A stretch of 64,000 bases of DNA from Streptomyces fructofermentans (GCF_014651055.1 NZ_BMWD01000008.1:248001-312000), one strand, 5' to 3'. Numbered from the stretch's first letter, positions 42,346-54,010 are shown. Translations and numbers: made by a program. Notes: generated from the sequence alone by a model not told the origin.

Positions 42346-43026
42346 ATGACACCCTTCGGCACCGGACCCGGCGGCACCGGGTCGCACACCCGCCCCGGCA
42401 CCGACCGGGCGCCCCGGGCTGAGGAGGGGGAGACGCCCGCGTCGCGGTTCGACGACCACCTCGCCGGCCAACTCCTCAACCAGCGCATCGTGTTCCTCGG
42501 CACCCAGGTCGACGAGGTGTCCGCGAACAGGGTCTGCGCCCAACTGCTCCTCCTCTCCGCGGAGGACCCCCGCACCGACATCGGCCTCTACATCAACAGC
42601 CCGGGCGGATCCGTGCACGCCGGCCTGGCGATCTACGACACGATGCGACTCGTCCCGAACGACGTGTCGACCCTCGCCATGGGATTCGCCGCCAGCATGG
42701 GCCAGTTCCTGCTCACGGTGGGCACCCCCGGCAAGCGCTACGCCCTGCCGAACGCGCGGATCATGATGCACCAGCCCTCGGCCGGCATCGGCGGCACCAC
42801 CGCGGACATCGCGATCCAGGCCGAGAACCTGCAGTTCACCAAGCGGACCATCGAGCGGATCACCGCCGAACACACCGGCCGCAGCGAGGAGGCGATCGCC
42901 CGCGACGGCGACCGCGACCGCTGGTTCACGGCCGAGCAGGCCAGGGAGTACGGCATGGTCGACAGGGTCGTCGAGTCCCTGGAAGACATCCGCCCGGCCT
43001 CCACGAAGCGACGGATGGGACTCTGA
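42346..43026 (+). CDS. clpP3: ClpP protease subunit, ClpP3 type
   Basis: 226 residues, ATG with GGAGGA upstream. A 35-residue N-terminal extension precedes the ClpP fold. The triad is complete: Ser117 in [11 protein letters not shown], His142 in IMMHQPSAG, and the Asp of ARDGDRDRW (about 187). It would form the barrel protease with ClpP4 and AAA+ partners. In S. lividans the clpP3-clpP4 operon is a backup expressed when ClpP1P2 is lacking, under the activator PopR; the same three-gene layout is seen here. The clpP4 ATG follows its stop by one base. Confidence 0.9.
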   Translation: MTPFGTGPGGTGSHTRPGTDRAPRAEEGETPASRFDDHLAGQLLNQRIVFLGTQVDEVSANRVCAQLLLLSAEDPRTDIGLYINSPGGSVHAGLAIYDTMRLVPNDVSTLAMGFAASMGQFLLTVGTPGKRYALPNARIMMHQPSAGIGGTTADIAIQAENLQFTKRTIERITAEHTGRSEEAIARDGDRDRWFTAEQAREYGMVDRVVESLEDIRPASTKRRMGL

Positions 43027-43027
43027 C

Positions 43028-43633
43028 ATGAGCCAGTACACGATCCCGAACGTCGTCGAGCGCACCCCGCAGGGCGAGCGCGCGTACGACGTCTACAGCA
43101 GGCTGCTCTCCGAGCGGATCGTCTTCCTCGGCACGGAGATCGACGACGGTGTCGCCAACGTCGTGATCGCCCAGCTGCTCCACCTGGAGTCCGCGGCACC
43201 CGAACAGGAGATCGCGATCTACCTCAACTCGCCCGGCGGCTCCTTCACTTCGCTCATGGCCATCTACGACACGATGAGTTTCGTGAGCGCGCCCATCTCG
43301 ACGTTCTGCGTCGGGCAGGCCGCCTCGACGGCCGCCGTTCTCCTGGCCGGCGGCGACCCGGGACGGCGCTTCGTCCTGGAGCACTCCAGGGTGCTGCTGG
43401 GCCAGCCCGCGAGCGGCGGCACACAGGGCACGGTCTCCGACCTCAGCCTCCGGGCCAAGGAGATGATCCGTATCCGCTCCCAGGTCGAGGAGGTGCTGTC
43501 CCTGCACACGCACCGCTCCGTCGAGACGCTGCGCGCCGACATGGACCGCGACAAGGTGTTCACCGCGCGGGAGGCGGTGGCCTACGGACTGGCCGACGAG
43601 ATCCTCGGACGGCGGCTGGCCCGGGCCGCCTGA
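43028..43633 (+). CDS. clpP4: ClpP-family subunit, ClpP4 type, lacking the catalytic His
   Basis: 201 residues. The ClpP fold is clear ([39 protein letters not shown]) and Ser100 is present in [13 protein letters not shown]. However, the MMHQP-type motif that supplies the triad His reads [10 protein letters not shown], so Gly125 stands where His is expected. It may therefore be structural or regulatory within a mixed ClpP3P4 ring, or use another residue. Translationally coupled to clpP3. A strong terminator follows. Confidence 0.88.
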   Translation: MSQYTIPNVVERTPQGERAYDVYSRLLSERIVFLGTEIDDGVANVVIAQLLHLESAAPEQEIAIYLNSPGGSFTSLMAIYDTMSFVSAPISTFCVGQAASTAAVLLAGGDPGRRFVLEHSRVLLGQPASGGTQGTVSDLSLRAKEMIRIRSQVEEVLSLHTHRSVETLRADMDRDKVFTAREAVAYGLADEILGRRLARAA

Positions 43634-43635
43634 CC

Positions 43636-43664
43636 GCGGCGCCCCGGGGGAGCCGGGGCGCCGC
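43636..43664. terminator. Bidirectional terminator between clpP4 and popR
   Basis: A perfect 12-bp GC stem (43636-43647 with 43653-43664), 5-base loop, filling the gap between the convergent genes. Confidence 0.78.
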
Positions 43665-43670
43665 ACCTCC

Positions 43671-44090
43671 TCAGGCCGCGAGCCGGATGTCGCCGAGCCG
43701 GGACTGCGCCTCGGTGCGGCCGGGCGCGGGGCGCGAACCCACCGGCCGGGCGGACGGGACGGGCCGGGCGGACGGGGCCGGCCGTGCGAGCCTGCGGTGC
43801 GCCAGGGCCAGGAGGTCGGCGAGCCCGAGCCCCAGCGCGTGCGCGGCGGCGGCCAGCACCTCGGACGAGGCCTCCTTGCGGCCCCGTTCGAGCTCGGACA
43901 GGTACGGCATCGAGATGCGGGCCGATTCGGCGACGTCCTTGAGCGTCCGCTCCTGGGCGAGCCGCTCGCGTCTGAGGACATCGCCCACGACGTCCCGCCA
44001 CAACGGCTCCCTCGGCGCGGGTCCTGCGGACTCGTCCGGCACGGGACGCAGGGGGATGACACGGGCTCGGTTCGACACGTGGCTGCTCAC
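43671..44090 (-). CDS. popR: PopR-like XRE-family activator of clpP3-clpP4
   Basis: 139 residues. A short N-terminal part, a Cro/C1-type HTH (about 33-95: VLRRERLAQERTLKDVAESA, ISMPYLSELERGRKEASSEV, LAAAAHALG), and a Pro/Arg/Ala-rich linker, then the ending DIRLAA. The C-terminal Ala-Ala fits PopR of S. lividans, whose terminal alanines mark it for destruction by ClpP1P2. When those fail, PopR builds up and switches on clpP3-clpP4. The neighbouring position supports this. The start is not secure: GTG 44090 has its GAGGGG directly adjacent; GTG 44078 is an alternative. Confidence 0.8.
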   Translation of the reverse strand: MSSHVSNRARVIPLRPVPDESAGPAPREPLWRDVVGDVLRRERLAQERTLKDVAESARISMPYLSELERGRKEASSEVLAAAAHALGLGLADLLALAHRRLARPAPSARPVPSARPVGSRPAPGRTEAQSRLGDIRLAA

Positions 44091-44305
44091 CCCCTCACCC
44101 TAGGAAGCCGGGCGCGGTTCGGGGAGTGCACGGCGTTCCGCCCTCGGCGAAGCCCGCGGGTCCGCCGCCCGCCGGGCCGCCCGGGATCGTCCGCTCCCGG
44201 GCGGCGGGCCGTCGCGCCACCGGGCTCGCCGCGCCGATTGAACGGGCGGGCACCGGACCACGTACCACCCAGGACACGTGATCCACGTCCTGGAAGGAAC
44301 CCACG

Positions 44306-44734
44306 GTGACGAGCCCTCGCCCCCGCTCCCTCGGCCTGGCCGCGGCGGCCCTGCTGAGCCCGCTCCTGCTCGGGTGCTCGGCCGATCCGGCGGAGCCGGA
44401 GAGCGGATCCGGCGGGGTCACGGCGGCACCGGCGAAGATCGAGAGGATCGCCGAGCTGACGGGCTGCAAGCCGGAGATCCGCATCGAGGCCGACGAACTC
44501 CGCGAGGGCGTGTGCCGCACCTCGCGCGGCCGGTGGATCGTCACGACGTTCCCGCGGGAGAAGTTCAAGGAGACCTGGCTGGACGCGGCCGCCATCTACG
44601 GCGGCACCTACCTCGTGGGGCCGCGGTGGGCGATCGGCGGCGAGCGCGCGCTCCTCGACGACCTGCGGACCGACGTCGGCGGGGAACTGCGGAACCTGCG
44701 GGACTCCCCCTCGCCCGTGCCCGCGTCCTCCTAG
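44306..44734 (+). CDS. Hypothetical lipoprotein, 142 aa
   Basis: GTG start with GGAACC upstream. A lipoprotein signal (SLGLAAAALLSPLLLGC) gives lipidated Cys24. The mature part has two further Cys (GCKPEIRIEADELREGVC) that likely pair, then a TSRGRWIVTTFPREKFKETW segment and a Tyr/Gly-rich strand YGGTYLVGPRWAIGG. No known domain. Cell-surface location is likely. It converges on the CDF transporter gene with a terminator between. Confidence 0.75.
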   Translation: MTSPRPRSLGLAAAALLSPLLLGCSADPAEPESGSGGVTAAPAKIERIAELTGCKPEIRIEADELREGVCRTSRGRWIVTTFPREKFKETWLDAAAIYGGTYLVGPRWAIGGERALLDDLRTDVGGELRNLRDSPSPVPASS

Positions 44735-44745
44735 CCGGGGCGAGC

Positions 44746-44770
44746 CGTCCTCCCGGCCGGCGGGAGGACG
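44746..44770. terminator. Bidirectional terminator
   Basis: A 10-bp perfect stem (44746-44755 with 44761-44770), 5-base loop, between convergent genes. Confidence 0.78.
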
Positions 44771-44801
44771 CCCGTACCGCCCGGCGGAACGGGCCGCGGA
44801 C

Positions 44802-45806
44802 TCAGTGCGCGTGGGGCTCGTCGCGGTGCACCGGACCGTGCGCGACCTCGCAGTGCGACCTGTCGCCGCCGGTGCCCGAGCGCAGTTCCAGGACCTCCGA
44901 GGGCGCGTGGTCGACCTGGAGCGTGGTGTGACCGATCCCGTAGTCGACCTGGAGGACCTTCTCCAGGTCCCGGCGCACGGTGTGGCAGTCCGCGACGGGG
45001 TCCACGAGGACGTGCGCGGAGAGCGCCGGCTGGCCCGAAGTGATGGTCCACACGTGCAGGTCGTGCACCTCCGTGACGTCCGAGTGGCTCACCAGCCGGT
45101 CGCCGATCGCGTCCGGGTCCAGGTGCGCGGGCGCCGCCTCCAGGAAGATCCGCCCCGACTCCCGTACGAGCCCGTACCCGGCCTTGAACATGAGGGCGAC
45201 CACCACGAGCGTGGCGATGGCGTCGGCGCGCGCGAACCCGGTCAGCAGTACGACGAGACCGGCGACCGCGGTGCCCACGAAGGCGAACAGGTCGTTGAGG
45301 ATGTGCTGGTAGGCCCCCTCGACGTTGAGCGAGGCGCGGTTCGCCCGCGAGATGCACCAGGCGGCCGCCACGTTCACCGCGATCCCCGCCAGGGCCGTCA
45401 CGAACACCAGCCCGCCCTCCACCTCGGGCGGATCGATCAGACGCCGTACCGCCTCGTACGCCAGCCAGGCGCCGAGCAGCAGCAGCGTCAGCCCGTTCGC
45501 CTGCGCGGAGAGGATCTCTGCGCGCTTCAGCCCGTACGTGAACCCGCCGCGGGCCGGGCGCGCGGCCAGCCGCATCGCCACGAGGGCCAGCACGATGGAC
45601 ACGGCGTCGGTGAGCATGTGCGCCGCGTCGGAGATCAGGGCGAGCGAGCGGGCGTAGACACCGATGACGACCTCGGCCGCCATGAAGGTGGCGATCAGGG
45701 TCAGGGCGATCGCGAGCCAGCGGCGGTCCGCGTCCCCGCTCACGCCGTGCGCATGCCCCGCGTGCCCGCCCGACCCGTGATCGTGGTCGTGGTGCGCGCT
45801 CGTCAT
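44802..45806 (-). CDS. Cation diffusion facilitator (CzcD/ZitB-like) metal exporter
   Basis: 334 residues from the ATG at 45806 (AAGGGGG upstream). A His-rich N-terminus (HHDHDHGSGGHAGHAHG) for metal capture, six membrane segments, the HxxxD metal sites SLALISDAAHMLTDAVSIVL and GAYQHILNDLFAFVGTAVAG, and a cytoplasmic ferredoxin-like domain (SDVTEVHDLHVWTITSGQPA) typical of Zn/Cd/Co exporters. The tail is also His/Glu-rich (HCEVAHGPVHRDEPHAH). It exports zinc or related ions in exchange for protons. No metal-sensing repressor is adjacent. Confidence 0.93.
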   Translation of the reverse strand: MTSAHHDHDHGSGGHAGHAHGVSGDADRRWLAIALTLIATFMAAEVVIGVYARSLALISDAAHMLTDAVSIVLALVAMRLAARPARGGFTYGLKRAEILSAQANGLTLLLLGAWLAYEAVRRLIDPPEVEGGLVFVTALAGIAVNVAAAWCISRANRASLNVEGAYQHILNDLFAFVGTAVAGLVVLLTGFARADAIATLVVVALMFKAGYGLVRESGRIFLEAAPAHLDPDAIGDRLVSHSDVTEVHDLHVWTITSGQPALSAHVLVDPVADCHTVRRDLEKVLQVDYGIGHTTLQVDHAPSEVLELRSGTGGDRSHCEVAHGPVHRDEPHAH

Positions 45807-45977
45807 CTGGGTCCCCCTTGATGCGGTGTCCGACACCCGCAGTGAAGCGCACCGCGCCGAGATCGGCAAAGGCTGCAGCGGTGACCGTTGTCATCATCGA
45901 TAACGGGCGTCTGACCAGCGGTTATGGGAGGGCCCGTGACGGGCGGGCCAGGCCGGGCGCAGCGCCGCCGGATGCCG

Positions 45978-47333
45978 TCAGGCGCCGAAGAGCTGGGTCC
46001 AGTACGTGCCCGCCGGGCCGCCGCCCGCGAAGCCGACGCCCAGGTGGGTGAAGGCGGGCTTGAGGATGTTGGCGCGGTGCCCGGGACTGTCCATCCAGCC
46101 GCGCACGACCTCGGCGGGGGAGCGCTGGCCGCAGGCGATGTTCTCGCCGATCGTGCGGCGGGCACTGCCCGCGGCGGCGGCCCGGTGCCAGGGCTCGCTG
46201 CCCTCGGGGGAGGTGTGCGAGTAGAACGAGCGGGCCACCATGTCGTCGCTGTGCGCCTGCGCCGCGCGGGCCAGCAGCGGATCGGGGGCCAGCGGCGGCA
46301 GCCCGGCCGACGCCCGCTCGGCGTTGGTGAGCGACAGGACCTCGGCCGTCGTGGCGGCCAGGCCCCCGGCCGTGAGCGGACGGGCCCACAGCGCCGTCCA
46401 GTACAGGGTGCCCGAGCGGTGGTCGGGCACGGACGCCACGCCCGCCTCGGTGAACGCCGGGTCCTGGAGGGTGCGCCGGGACCGCTCGCCCGAGAGGCAG
46501 TACTCCACGAACTCGGCCGCGGTGCGCGGGCCGGACACCAGGTGCTCGCCGACCGTGAGGTACGCGTACCCGCCGGAGGTGACGCGCTCGTGCAGCGAGA
46601 TCCCGTCCGGACCCTCCGACCCCAGGCGGCCGGCCGAGGCCATCCCCGCCGCGTGGGCCCGCGCGGCGGCCGTGAGCCGGGCGTCCAGCGAGACGGGCGG
46701 GGCGCCCGTCGCCGCGCGGGCGGCGTTCACCGGGCCGAGGAAGCCGTCCGTCTCCGGGACGCCCCCGTGCCGCCCCGCCCGGCCGGCCGTCGTGGTGACC
46801 GTGCCACGCCGGGCCTGCGGGGCCGCGGGGACCGTGCCCGCGCCGGCGTCCGCCTCCTCGCTGACCTCCACCCCGAAGTCGCGCGCGATGCCGGCCAGCC
46901 CGTCCGCGTACCCCTGTCCCAGCGCGCGCAGCTTCCACCCCGTACCGCGGCGGTAGATCTCGGCGAGCAGGAGCAGCGTCTCCCGCCGCGGGGCCGGCGG
47001 GGTGAACCGGGCGAGGACACGGTCGCCCGGACCGGTGACCCGCAGGGCCGGCGCGGGCAGCGCGCCCAGCGGTGTGCCGGGGTCGGCGGGACTGACGACG
47101 ACGGTGACGCGGCTCGCCCCGGCGCGCAGGGCGGCCGGGTCGACGGTCAGTGTGTCGCCCCGCAGCCGCGCCCCGGGCGCGGACGGCTGGTTGTAGAAGA
47201 CGAAGTCGCCGTCGCCCCGGACCTTGCCGCTGTCGTCCGTGATGAGCGCGGACACGTCGAACGGGCCGGGGACCCGGAGGGTCAGGGTGCCGCCCGGGAG
47301 GGGCAGATTGCCTCCGGGAACCAACTCGCTCAT
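45978..47333 (-). CDS. TerD-like domain fused to two CAP (SCP/PR1) domains
   Basis: 451 residues. The N-terminal 150 residues are TerD-like (LVPGGNLPLPGGTLTLRVPG, DFVFYNQPSAPGARLRG, TLLLLAEIYRRGTGWKLRAL, GQGYADGLAGIARDFGVEV). A Thr/Arg-rich linker leads to CAP domain 1 (about 200-315), which is degenerate, and CAP domain 2 (about 325-451) with the full signature: HSDDMVARSFYSHTSPEG, GENIACG and GWMDSPGHRANILKPAFTHL. There is no signal peptide, so it should be cytoplasmic, odd for CAP proteins, which are usually secreted. TerD proteins bind calcium and appear in tellurite/stress clusters. It stands alone. Confidence 0.85.
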   Translation of the reverse strand: MSELVPGGNLPLPGGTLTLRVPGPFDVSALITDDSGKVRGDGDFVFYNQPSAPGARLRGDTLTVDPAALRAGASRVTVVVSPADPGTPLGALPAPALRVTGPGDRVLARFTPPAPRRETLLLLAEIYRRGTGWKLRALGQGYADGLAGIARDFGVEVSEEADAGAGTVPAAPQARRGTVTTTAGRAGRHGGVPETDGFLGPVNAARAATGAPPVSLDARLTAAARAHAAGMASAGRLGSEGPDGISLHERVTSGGYAYLTVGEHLVSGPRTAAEFVEYCLSGERSRRTLQDPAFTEAGVASVPDHRSGTLYWTALWARPLTAGGLAATTAEVLSLTNAERASAGLPPLAPDPLLARAAQAHSDDMVARSFYSHTSPEGSEPWHRAAAAGSARRTIGENIACGQRSPAEVVRGWMDSPGHRANILKPAFTHLGVGFAGGGPAGTYWTQLFGA

Positions 47334-47433
47334 GGGTGCCGCCTGTCGTGGTGCCGGGTCGGGAGCACGCCCCGCGGGACGTTGCCGGAACAACGTCCCA
47401 CGGGACCGCGCGGGTTCCTGGCCCCGCGCGCCG

Positions 47434-50033
<2,600 letters not shown>

Positions 50034-50106
50034 CCCGGTGACGGGCTCCCGCACCCTGCGCGGTCACCGGACCCGGCAAGGGGCGCGGGAGCCGTCCGGC
50101 GCCGGC

Positions 50107-50853
50107 TCAGAGCGCCTGCTCCCGGGCCCGTGCCGCCGCCTCGCGCACGGAGCCGCGGTGCACCGGCCCGTGCCCGGGCAGCAGGACGTCACCGGTCAGC
50201 GACTCGAACGTGTCCAGTGACGCGAGCGTGCCGCCGAGGTCGTGGTGGAACATCACGGGCAGCACCTGCGGGCCCTTCGCGCGGGAGGTGGCGTGCCCGC
50301 TGACCAGCCCGTCTCCCGAGATCACCACTCCCGCGTCCGGCAGATGGAAGGCGCAGTGGCCCACCGTGTGGCCGGGGGTGTGCACGGGAACGGGACGGCC
50401 GGGCAGATCGAGCGGGCCCTCACCGGGGAACGGCCGCGGGTCGGCGACCGGGTTGTGTTCGGTGCCGCCGGAGCGCAGGACGTGCACCGCCCACGGCAGG
50501 ACGCCGGGCCGCCAGGAGTTCCGCACCACCGTCCCGATGGTCACCTGCTGGAGGAAGTCCCGGCGCGCGTGCGGGACTTCGGCCGCGTGGGTGTAGACGG
50601 GCGTGCCGTACGTGCGGCTGAAGTGCTCGGCCGAGCCGATGTGGTCGTTGTGCGCGTGCGTGATCAGCACCGCCGCCACCGCCTCGGGCGAGCTGCCCAC
50701 GGCCGCCAGGGACGCGAGGAGCCGCTCGCGGTCCGCGGGATAGCCGGTGTCCACGAGGGTGACGGCGTCGCCCTCGCCGAGGATCACCCAATTGGTGTTG
50801 CTTCCGTGCACCAGATGGATGCCGTCGGCGACTTGCTGGATGTCTGCCCGCAT
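50107..50853 (-). CDS. Metallo-beta-lactamase-fold hydrolase
   Basis: 248 residues. Metal motif HAHNDHIGSAEHF (residues about 65-77), later His in HTPGHTVGHCAFHLP, Asp in VVISGDGLVSGHA and the final His in VLLPGHGPVHRG: a full two-metal site. The N-terminus (IHLVHGSNTNWVILGEGDAV) is typical of glyoxalase II/RNase Z-like small hydrolases. Substrate unknown. It converges on the aldo-keto reductase gene. Confidence 0.9.
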   Translation of the reverse strand: MRADIQQVADGIHLVHGSNTNWVILGEGDAVTLVDTGYPADRERLLASLAAVGSSPEAVAAVLITHAHNDHIGSAEHFSRTYGTPVYTHAAEVPHARRDFLQQVTIGTVVRNSWRPGVLPWAVHVLRSGGTEHNPVADPRPFPGEGPLDLPGRPVPVHTPGHTVGHCAFHLPDAGVVISGDGLVSGHATSRAKGPQVLPVMFHHDLGGTLASLDTFESLTGDVLLPGHGPVHRGSVREAAARAREQAL

Positions 50854-50914
50854 GATCGTCCCGATGGTGGAGGTCCGTGTCCGACGGACCCACCCAAGCA
50901 GATCCGGCGGACCC

Positions 50915-51190
50915 TCAGCGCAGCGGGTCGGACGAGGTGCGCATGGACCTCAGGGCCAGCAGCAGTACGGCGATGTCGTCGAAGTAGGCGGGGTCCGGCA
51001 GCAGGTCCGTCGGCAGGACGACGTAGGCCACCGCCCCCCAGAAGACCCAGCGGGGGCCGGTCGGCAGCCCGGCCCGGCGGAGGTCGCGGCGGGTGCGCAC
51101 CAGCCGGACCATGAGGACGACCGCGGCCAGCAGGGCCGCTGCCAGCACGGCCGCCACGACGAGTACCAGAATCCACGTATTGGTGTCCAT
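50915..51190 (-). CDS. DUF1232/YkvA-like small membrane protein
   Basis: 91 residues. A membrane segment (TWILVLVVAAVLAAALLAAV), a basic linker and a second hydrophobic part with YVVLPTDLLPDPAYFDDIAV, the diagnostic YkvA/DUF1232 motif (Y-x-x-x-P-x-D-L-[IL]-P-D). Function unknown. AAAGGG lies upstream of the ATG. It is 61 bases upstream of the MBL gene, in the same direction. Confidence 0.85.
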   Translation of the reverse strand: MDTNTWILVLVVAAVLAAALLAAVVLMVRLVRTRRDLRRAGLPTGPRWVFWGAVAYVVLPTDLLPDPAYFDDIAVLLLALRSMRTSSDPLR

Positions 51191-51356
51191 GAGCCCTTTC
51201 CCGGCTCGCCCAGTGCTGCTTCTTCGCCTGCCCAGGTTCCGCCGCTCGACTCCGCCGGGCCGGTGCGACACGCGGCGCGGTGGGCGCGAGGGCACCCGCC
51301 GCACCCCTACGCTGTGCTGTCGATTGATCACCTTGAGCGAACAGTGGAGTGCGCGC

Positions 51357-52574
51357 GTGAAGATCGCCTGCGTCGGTGGCGGGCCCGCCGGCCTGTACTT
51401 CTCCATCCTGATGAAGCGGCAGGACCCGGGCCACGACATCACCGTCCACGAACGGAACCCGGCCGGCTCGACCTACGGATGGGGGGTGACGTACTGGGCG
51501 AGCCTGCTCGACAGGCTGGAGGAGCACGATCCCGAGTCGGCGCGGGCCGTGCGGGAGAACTCGGTCCGCTGGAGCGACGGCCGGGCGCACGTCGGCGACC
51601 GCACGACGACCCACCGCGGCGACGAGGGCTTCGGCATCGGCCGCCGCACACTCCTGGACCTGCTGGCCGAACGGGCCCGGGCGCTCGGGGTGCGCGTCGA
51701 GTTCGAGGACGAGATCGCCGACGGGGCCGAACTGCCCGACGCCGACCTCGTCGTGGCCGGCGACGGGGTGCACAGCGGGGTGCGCGAGCGTCATCCGGAG
51801 CACTTCGGCACCGAGGTCGTCCTCGGCCGGAACAAGTACATCTGGCTGGGCACCACGAAGGTGTTCGACGCGTTCACCTTCGCCTTCGAGGAGACGCCGC
51901 ACGGCTGGATCTGGTTCTACGGCTACGGGTTCGGCGAGGACCGGAGCACCTGCGTGGTCGAGTGCTCGCCGGAGACCTGGACCGGCCTCGGGCTCGACCG
52001 CGCCGACGAGGCGGAAGGGCTCGTCCTGCTGGAGAAGCTGTTCGCGAGGCCGCTGGACGGACACCGGCTGATCGGCCGCGCGACGGCCGGCGGCAGCGCG
52101 CAGTGGCTCAACTTCCGTACGCTCACCAACCGCACGTGGTCCCGCGGCAATGTCGTGCTGCTCGGCGACGCGGCCCACACCACGCACTACTCCATCGGCG
52201 CGGGCACGACGCTGGCCCTGGAGGACGCCATCGCGCTGGCCGGGGCCCTGGGTGCCCGGACCGGGCAGGGTCGCGCCGAACTCGCGCCCGCCCTCGACGC
52301 GTACGAGCGCGAACGCAGGGCCGCGCTGCTGTCGGTGCAGAGCGCGGCCCGCCACAGCGCCCAGTGGTACGAGAACCTGCCGCGCTACATCGGGCTGCCG
52401 CCCGCCCAGATGTTCGCCCTCCTCGGCCAGCGGCACTCCCCGCTCCTGCCCTACGTCCCGCCGCAGCTCTACTACCGGATCGACCGCGCGGCCGGTCGGC
52501 TGGAGGCGCTGCGCCGGCTCAAGCGCTGGCTGGGCCCCAGGGTCGCGCGGACCCTGCACGCGCGGCGCGGCTGA
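51357..52574 (+). CDS. FAD-dependent aromatic-type monooxygenase
   Basis: 405 residues from the GTG at 51357 (GGAGT 6 bases upstream). FAD site 1 KIACVGGGPAGLYFSILMKR at the N-terminus, the DG motif DLVVAGDGVHSGVRERH, and FAD site 2 GNVVLLGDAAHTTHYSIGAG. It resembles the HpxO/KynMO/salicylyl-CoA 5-hydroxylase group of flavoprotein hydroxylases. Substrate unknown; the tyrosinase genes nearby are convergent and need not be related. Confidence 0.9.
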   Translation: MKIACVGGGPAGLYFSILMKRQDPGHDITVHERNPAGSTYGWGVTYWASLLDRLEEHDPESARAVRENSVRWSDGRAHVGDRTTTHRGDEGFGIGRRTLLDLLAERARALGVRVEFEDEIADGAELPDADLVVAGDGVHSGVRERHPEHFGTEVVLGRNKYIWLGTTKVFDAFTFAFEETPHGWIWFYGYGFGEDRSTCVVECSPETWTGLGLDRADEAEGLVLLEKLFARPLDGHRLIGRATAGGSAQWLNFRTLTNRTWSRGNVVLLGDAAHTTHYSIGAGTTLALEDAIALAGALGARTGQGRAELAPALDAYERERRAALLSVQSAARHSAQWYENLPRYIGLPPAQMFALLGQRHSPLLPYVPPQLYYRIDRAAGRLEALRRLKRWLGPRVARTLHARRG

Positions 52575-52586
52575 CGATCCCCGGCG

Positions 52587-52610
52587 GCCGCCTCCCGTGG
52601 AGGAGGCGGC
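52587..52610. terminator. Terminator between the monooxygenase and melC2
   Basis: A 9-bp perfect stem (52587-52595 with 52602-52610), 6-base loop, 12 bases past the monooxygenase stop. The rest of the gap (to 52786) holds several GGTCAC/GGTAACC-like repeats. Confidence 0.65.
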
Positions 52611-52786
52611 CCGCCGCCCGAGGTGGTGCGCGACGGTCGGCCCCCCGCCGTCGGGCGCCCCGCCCGCGGCGGTGCCGGCGGTCCTCCCGTGCCGCCGGCA
52701 CCGCCGCACCCGGTCACCGGCCCCTCGGTCACGGGTAACCGGTCACGGGGCGCCGGCCTTCAGTCGCCGGTCGCCGGCCCGGTCCG

Positions 52787-53611
52787 TCAGGCGGTGTCGA
52801 AGGTGTAGTGGCGGGTGTGGTCGAGCAGTTCGGCGGGCGTGGAGTCGTTCCACGGCTTCATGCGCTCGTCGAGGTCGACCACGTCCCGGGTGCCGGCGAC
52901 CGGCAGGTAGCCGGAGCCGGGGTGCCTGCGGCGCCAGTCGGCCCACAACTTGTCGATGTACGCGTGGTGCAGCCAGAACACCGGGTCGTTGGGGGAGACG
53001 CCGGTGGCCATCTGGCCCCCCACCCAGACATGGACGCGGTTGTGCAGATTGACGCCCCGCCAGCCCTCCAGGTGGTTGCGGAACCCGTCCGAGCCGCTGT
53101 TCCACGGCGGCATGTCGTAGGTCGCCATGGCGAGTACGGAGTCGACCTCCGCCGGAGTGGGCAGCGGCCGGCCGCCACCGCCGAGCGAACGCCGCAGATA
53201 CGTCCGGGTGTCGACACGCACGGAGATGGGCCAGTTGCCCGTGGAGGCGGCGAAGGCCCCGTCCATGACCCGCCCGTCGACGGATCGTCCCGTACCGCCG
53301 AGGAAGTCCGGTGCCCACAGGGCCGCGCGGGGCGTGCGGTCGACGCTCCAGTCCCAGTAGGGCAGGGCCACGGTGGCGTCGACGGACTGCAGGGCCCGCT
53401 CGAACTCGAGGAGGAATCTGCGGTGCCAGGGCAGGAACGAGGGCGAGCGGTGGCCGACCCGTTCGCCGGTGTCGGTGTCACCGAGGATGAAGGCGTTGTG
53501 GGTCGTGACGAACGTGTCGTAGCGTCCTGAGCGCTTCAGCTCCAGGAGGGCGGCGACGAACCTGCGCTTCTCCTCGGCGGTCAGGGCGGACTGGTTCTTG
53601 CGTACGGTCAT
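52787..53611 (-). CDS. melC2: Tyrosinase (type 3 copper monooxygenase)
   Basis: 274 residues, the classic Streptomyces MelC2 length. Copper A ligands are His38, His54 and His63 (TTHNAFI, GHRSPSFLPWHRRFLLEFE); copper B ligands are His190, His194 and His216 (LHNRVHVWVGGQM, DPVFWLHHAYIDKLWADW). It oxidises tyrosine to dopaquinone, leading to melanin. It has no signal of its own and leaves the cell with MelC1, which is encoded 27 bases upstream in the same operon. Confidence 0.97.
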   Translation of the reverse strand: MTVRKNQSALTAEEKRRFVAALLELKRSGRYDTFVTTHNAFILGDTDTGERVGHRSPSFLPWHRRFLLEFERALQSVDATVALPYWDWSVDRTPRAALWAPDFLGGTGRSVDGRVMDGAFAASTGNWPISVRVDTRTYLRRSLGGGGRPLPTPAEVDSVLAMATYDMPPWNSGSDGFRNHLEGWRGVNLHNRVHVWVGGQMATGVSPNDPVFWLHHAYIDKLWADWRRRHPGSGYLPVAGTRDVVDLDERMKPWNDSTPAELLDHTRHYTFDTA

Positions 53612-53638
53612 GGCGGTCGGACTCCGTTGCGGTGCTGG

Positions 53639-54010
53639 TCAGTTGAACGGGACGAGGGGAGCGCCCCGGAGTTCCTCCACGGCGGCGCGGGCCGCCGCTC
53701 GCGGACTCGGCACCGGGTCGTAGTGGCTCACGACGCTGATCCAGCTCCCGTCCGCGTTGCGCATCACGTGGAGTTCGACGCCGTCCACGAGCACGGTGTA
53801 TCCGGCGCCGTGGTGATGGTGGCCGCCGCCGGACCGGCCCTGTATTCGGCGGCCGAGGTAGACCTCGTCGAACGGGGCGGGGCCGTCCTGCTCGTGGGCG
53901 GCGGCCGAAGCGGCCGAGGCGGTCGTACGGGGGAGTGCGGCGAGGGCGCCGCCGCCGACGGCGAGCGCGGCCGCGCCCCGCAGGGCGCGGCGTCGGGTGG
54001 GACGGGACAT
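53639..54010 (-). CDS. melC1: Tyrosinase cofactor / copper chaperone MelC1
   Basis: 123 residues from the ATG at 54010, chosen for GAGGA 8 bases upstream (ATG 54025 has none). A twin-arginine signal peptide ([20 protein letters not shown]) is followed by the MelC1 domain: [12 protein letters not shown], a His cluster [40 protein letters not shown]. It delivers copper to apotyrosinase and carries it out through the Tat system. Confidence 0.95.
   Translation of the reverse strand: MSRPTRRRALRGAAALAVGGGALAALPRTTASAASAAAHEQDGPAPFDEVYLGRRIQGRSGGGHHHHGAGYTVLVDGVELHVMRNADGSWISVVSHYDPVPSPRAAARAAVEELRGAPLVPFN

Noticed and set aside
52787..54010. A larger pigment or antibiotic gene cluster around the tyrosinase genes
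   Set aside because: Only melC1-melC2 are present; the flanking monooxygenase is convergent with a terminator between, and no synthase genes are near.
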